Shown in pieces: positions 60,779 through 64,000 of a DNA stretch of 64,000 nucleotides (positions within the stretch are counted from its first letter, which is position 1; every line of letters starts with the position of its first letter). Position numbers and translations under genes: made by a program. Under the pieces are notes generated by a model. That model had not been told where the DNA came from, did not search any database, and saw nothing but the letters and a program-made list of their open reading frames with translations. The DNA is taken from positions 1 through 64,000 of the forward strand of contig NBIV01000212.1 of assembly GCA_003194525.1 (NCBI GenBank). Direction: 5' to 3'. This DNA comes from Gracilariopsis chorda (lineage: Eukaryota > Rhodophyta > Florideophyceae > Gracilariales > Gracilariaceae).

Positions 60779-61354
60779 AAAGGAGGTTGGAGGAGAAGGA
60801 CGAAGAAAGATTGGAGGTTAAAAGTCGATTAAAGAGGAGGCATGGAAAGAGGTAAGAGGGAGAAGAAGGCTAGTGATGTTTAGGAGTGTCGTTGAGGCTG
60901 TTAGGACGACGGAATGGGTGGTATTGGAATCTGATGCGCGGTGCGTCGGGTGTGTGAGAACGGAGAGAGCTGCCCAGATGAGTTCCTGAGGATGAGTTGG
61001 AAGTCAAACTAGGGCAGTATGAAGTTTGAAATGCAAAAGATGGAAATAAAAATGTTAGTTTTGGTTGGGTGCTCGAAATGGCGCTGGCCGCTGCGAGGCC
61101 AGCGCCATTTCGAGATCTGTATCTAGCTTTTAGTGGAGAATGAACTTGCTCCAAACTTGAAACTAGCGATGCACAGTGCAGGCTAGGCAAGGCTCTGTAA
61201 GATATGGAAGTGTGAATTCCAAAAAATTTCTTTTTTAATTGGCAAGCGCCAGAAACTAGCAGAATCTATCATTTTCGTAAAATTTTTGAGCTTTTGCCTA
61301 AGAAACTTGCGATCTAGCACCTCTATCTAGCATTCCGATAACACCGACGCATGG
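60779..61354. other. Outer end of right arm
   Basis: No gene. It contains the remnant of the coiled-coil gene tail (60779-60870) and a noncoding terminal part. A perfect-looking short inverted repeat TGGCGCTGGCC...GGCCAGCGCCA lies at about 61079-61107. The outermost sequence GCGTCGGTGTTATCGGAATGC (as reverse complement) pairs with the left end. Confidence 0.5.
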
Positions 61355-61795
61355 ATCTGGGAAACGTCAGGTTCTCCTCTGTGGTATACTGCTCGTTTGA
61401 CGGCTATCCAGGACATCTGAGGGTTTTCCAGACCTAATATAAGCTTGCAGTGCAGGGTTCGGGGCGGCCGCCATACCGTACCTCTTGGGGCCATAAAGCA
61501 CACTTCGGTGTGTGAGTAGAGGCAGACCAGTCCTTATAAACGGCCGTGGGTTAAAAATCAAACGGCTTGAAACGCGGCTGGGACCACTTCGCCCGTCATA
61601 ATCCAACTGGATTGTGTTGGGACTCCCTGTCCTGTGCACGACTGCATCGTGCTCATTGCTTTCACAAATCAGTTGTTCGACGAACATAATGCAGCACCCC
61701 TCGATCTCTTTCTTGGTAAGCGCTTCAATTTTCCTTCAGCGACGACTGTGCAACCTGATAATGGATAGAACCCGCAGTCTGACATCGCCAGTACT

Positions 61796-62332
61796 ATGGT
61801 TTCCGAGTTTGCATATCAGTGTGCGCCTAATGGAGTACCGCCCCATAACTTAGACCTGAAGATCTGTGTGCAAGGTATGGTACCTTGGAACGTGCTGCAT
61901 CCTACTGTGGTCGACGGAAAGCTGTTGGTAGTCGTACATGTTGGTCAGTTCACGATGCAGGTGGCTCAACTCCACGAAAACGGAGAGGTGCTGGAACAAC
62001 AGCTCCTACATCGTATCGACGTGGAGTTTCCTTCCGCAGGCATTTGCATGATTCGAATGCAGTTCCCAATTCGTCTCGCGTTTGCAGCTATCGTTTACAA
62101 AGGACAGAGAAAGACCTTGGACGGCCTGGTTGTGGATGTGCGATCCAACTTCTTCTGCGTCGGTCCGTTGTATGTCGCATTGTCGCGCGTTCGAAGGGAT
62201 GACCATGTGCTGCTCCTGCATGACTCGCAGCTTATATCCACGAATGTGCACACAATTCATCCCATGTCTGTGGCCATCGCCAACCCAGTGCTGCCTGAAG
62301 CCATTCAGTTCTGCATCTTTCCACAACCGTAA
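61796..62332 (+). CDS. Helitron helicase C-terminus in the deleted copy
   Basis: 178 residues. Reading: PPHNLDLKICVQGMVPWNVL, then GKLLVVVHVGQF, RIDVEFPSAGICMIRMQFPIRLAFAAIVYKGQRKTLDGLVVDVRSNFFCVGPLYVALSRVRRDDHVLLL. These are the last helicase blocks of Helitron proteins (QFPIRLAFA-x-T-I-x-K-x-Q-x-Q-T-L and LYVALSR). The upstream Rep and helicase N-terminus are deleted, so this is a remnant rather than a working gene. It is nevertheless a longer open frame here than in the fuller first copy, which has stops in the same region. Confidence 0.75.
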   Translation: MVSEFAYQCAPNGVPPHNLDLKICVQGMVPWNVLHPTVVDGKLLVVVHVGQFTMQVAQLHENGEVLEQQLLHRIDVEFPSAGICMIRMQFPIRLAFAAIVYKGQRKTLDGLVVDVRSNFFCVGPLYVALSRVRRDDHVLLLHDSQLISTNVHTIHPMSVAIANPVLPEAIQFCIFPQP

Positions 62333-62432
62333 TCATATTTCTTTCGTTCTTCACTCATTGAATTGAACTACTTGCTTTTCTGATTTTGCGCTTTCCACCT
62401 CTCTTTTCTTCCCACCGCTGCTTATCAATCCT

Positions 62433-62470
62433 TTACCGTAGCGTGCAGCGCTGCCCACCGCCGAAAGGCG
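62433..62470. repeat. 3' end hairpins of second Helitron copy
   Basis: AGCG-TGCAG-CGCT followed by CGCC-GAAA-GGCG, in the same order and context as 30402-30435. Confidence 0.55.
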
Positions 62471-62527
62471 CTCTTTCTTATAACAAAAACCCAGTTTTAA
62501 GCATTTACATGCGTATTAGGGGGGTGT

Positions 62528-64000
62528 TCGTGATTGAATGGAGGCGGTGCGCCGATAAACCACCCTGTATGCCCCTCTAAGCACACGAAAAACTGCCATT
62601 TGGCGCAAAGACTCCTTACCATTAAAAAACTTCAGCAGCAGCAGCAGCAAAGCTGGTTGCTTAGTGGCTGGCACTCCCATAATGACTGCAGTACCAGCCA
62701 GTTACAGAAAGCCATGTGTCGCGCTTTGTCCTCATTGGCTGGAACTGCAGTCAATTTAAGCACCTACACACAAACCCCTACGGCTCCAGCAACTCTAGGC
62801 TCCGCGGCGCCCAAGGTTCTATGAGCGCTATTGCGAGCGTAGGCGAGCGAAGTGCTCGGAAAGCCTCCAAAGGCTAGTAAATCAACAAAACTACAAAAAC
62901 ATGACGCGGCGCGCAGTGCCACCCGGGGCCGAAGGCTGTTTCTACTTGTCTCTGCACTTTATAGATTTGGAAGTGGATGATGCCGTAGTTATTGACTGAA
63001 CGGAGGCATTGCCCCAATAAGCACGCGTGCACGCCCCTTTCAGCGCCTGCAAAAACCTCTCTTTTTGCAGCTCCTCCCTTCCATTCAAAACATTCACCAC
63101 CACCACCAGCAACGGCAACGGCATCAGCAGCAGCAAATCTCAAAGCTTATTGGCTGCCGGTGTACGTTGACTGCTGCTGCTTTACGTTGACTGCTGCTGC
63201 TGCTCAGTGGCTGGCACTACAGCAGTGCCAGCCATTCCGCTGTGCTCTGGCTGGCACTGTAGTCATTATGGCAGTGCCAGCCAATTACAGTCCACTATAC
63301 CGTACACAGAATAATGCATTGCTAGCCAATAACCAACGCGCGGGCGCTCAATTGCAACTCCATTCCATATTATCTCTTAGCGCTGCAGAACTCATTGGTT
63401 TGCAGGCCGTTTGCGAGCAATAGCGAGCAGAAACGCCCTCCAGATTACTTGAAGCCACCCTCATTCAGCGGTGCGCAGCATCTTCCGTATCTGAAGGCCG
63501 CTTCCTTTTGTCTCACCACCCCTCAAACTTTAATGATTTGCTGGAAGCTGAGGGGCGTGTTGTTGATTTACGGAAGGCGTTGCGCCAAAAGATCCCCTTG
63601 CACGCGCCATTCAGTGCATGCAATTTCCACTTTGGCGCAACGCCTCCTTGCCAATGAAAAAATTAATCAGCAGCAGTGGAAGCAAAGCTCGAAGCTTATT
63701 GGCTGCCTGGCTGCTGCTACATGTTGACTGCTGCTGCTGCTCACTGGCTTGCAATACAGTGAATGACTGCAGTGTCATCCAATCGCAATCAAGTGCACTT
63801 AGATCGCCACGTTTCTGTCTAAAGCAACTCAAATTTAAGGTTGTGCTTATACTACATCTTCGGGTCCAAAAACCAATGTTTGGATCTGGCGCAGCATGCA
63901 GAACTTTCACTGCTGTGGAAAGCCAAAGAGGGATCCGAAGGCATATCTCAACATTTCTCGTACTATAATGATTTGCTTCTCAACTGAGAGGGCGTTGTTG
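62528..64000 (+). repeat. Tandem array of Helitron-derived units (HINE-like)
   Basis: Units start near 62528, 62987 and 63559, with a further start at the window edge (about 63980-64000). Each start reads TTGATT/TTGACT/TTGATTTA followed by GGAGGCGNTGCGCC and pairs with a near-inverse copy about 70 bp downstream. A CAGCAGCAGC run follows, then a second hairpin around GGCTGGCACTACAGCAGTGCCAGCC. Before each start a GCGGCG...GCAG-type and GGCCGAAGGC-type 3' hairpin remnant and an AATGATTTG-type segment are seen. Unit length is 460-570 bp. Helitron ends in tandem without coding DNA match the description of Helentron-associated interspersed elements. Confidence 0.65.

Larger units (their letters stand above)
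47534..61354. repeat. Right arm of giant palindrome (13.82 kb)
   Basis: The inverted counterpart of 30896-45457. Compared with the left arm it lacks about 2.2 kb (left 31474-33671), gains a 913-bp solo LTR with 5-bp duplication (54801-55718), and gains roughly 0.5 kb by a local duplication of the divergent promoter (about 57130-57990). These three differences account for the length difference between the arms. Confidence 0.93.
30491..62527 (+). mobile_element. Second Helitron copy, internally deleted and split by palindrome
   Basis: The 5' part (30491-30895) aligns with 23884-24300 and the 3' part (about 61355-62527) aligns with 24361-24650 followed by about 29610-30490. The roughly 5 kb between those points, including Rep and most of the helicase, is missing, so this is a non-autonomous derivative. 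It starts where the first copy ends, giving a head-to-tail tandem. The palindromic element at 30896-61354 sits inside its 5' leader, and roughly 60-70 bp of leader are absent at that junction compared with the other copy. Confidence 0.75.

Noticed and set aside
30896-61354. The palindrome as an assembly artefact
   Set aside because: The arms differ by scattered substitutions throughout, a 2.2-kb indel, a solo LTR with its own target duplication and a local promoter duplication, and the loop is single copy. A collapsed or mirrored assembly would not give this. Long reads would still be decisive.
62660-63240. CAG/CTG runs as a CRISPR-like or coding array
   Set aside because: They are short CAG triplet runs and hairpin pieces within Helitron-derived units, with no spacer/repeat regularity of a CRISPR and no Cas genes.
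1-64000. tRNA or rRNA genes
   Set aside because: I saw no cloverleaf-like or rRNA-conserved segment while reading. A tRNAscan or covariance search could still find short ones.

Overview
This window looks like repeat-rich nuclear DNA of a microbial eukaryote. It is almost entirely transposable elements of eukaryotic type: Ty3/Gypsy retroelements, some with chromodomains, a Rep/helicase Helitron, and a large DNA element with a Plavaka-like transposase. I see no bacterial gene organisation, rRNA, tRNA or clear host housekeeping gene. The host cannot be named from this sequence; an alga or another protist would fit, but that is a guess.

Layout. (1) 1-5167: 3' part of a Ty3/Gypsy chromovirus with integrase, chromodomain, an antisense accessory region and a 915-bp 3' LTR. 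(2) 5753-12450: a second Ty3/Gypsy element with both LTRs and a CATAT target duplication, decayed inside. (3) about 13655-16740 (-): a relative of element 2 without visible LTRs. (4) about 18590-21490 (-): another decayed chromovirus. (5) 21.5-23.88 kb: no recognisable gene. (6) 23.88-30.49 kb: a degenerate Helitron/Helentron with an acidic repeat protein, HUH Rep and Pif1-like helicase. (7) 30.49-62.5 kb: a second, internally deleted Helitron copy that begins where the first ends and is split by a giant palindrome. (8) 62.5-64.0 kb: a tandem array of roughly 0.45-0.57-kb hairpin-bearing Helitron-derived units.

The centre of interest is the palindrome at 30896-61354. Two arms of 14.56 kb and 13.82 kb flank a 2.08-kb loop (45458-47533). 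Reading inward from the outer end, the fuller left arm carries a coiled-coil protein, a cupin-like protein, an acidic/basic nuclear-type protein, a ParB-like protein, a divergent promoter with a hairpin repeat, an amino-methyltransferase of the DPPY class in line with a SET domain, basic and coiled-coil hypothetical proteins, and a convergent ORF resembling the N-terminal half of Plavaka/KDZ (CACTA-related) transposases. A decayed retroelement lies across the axis, with its 5' part in both arms and its RT part only in the loop. The two axis-proximal transposase-like ORFs differ at about 11 of 414 residues. The right arm alone has lost about 2.2 kb and gained a solo LTR with a GCGGG duplication plus a local promoter duplication. 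These differences argue for an old fold-back duplication rather than a recent assembly artefact.

The inferred biology is a large mobile element that moves a set of predicted DNA- and histone-modifying enzymes, with a ParB-like DNA-binding or nuclease-like protein, duplicated head to head. Family assignments rest on motifs read by eye. Whether the proteins cooperate is inference.
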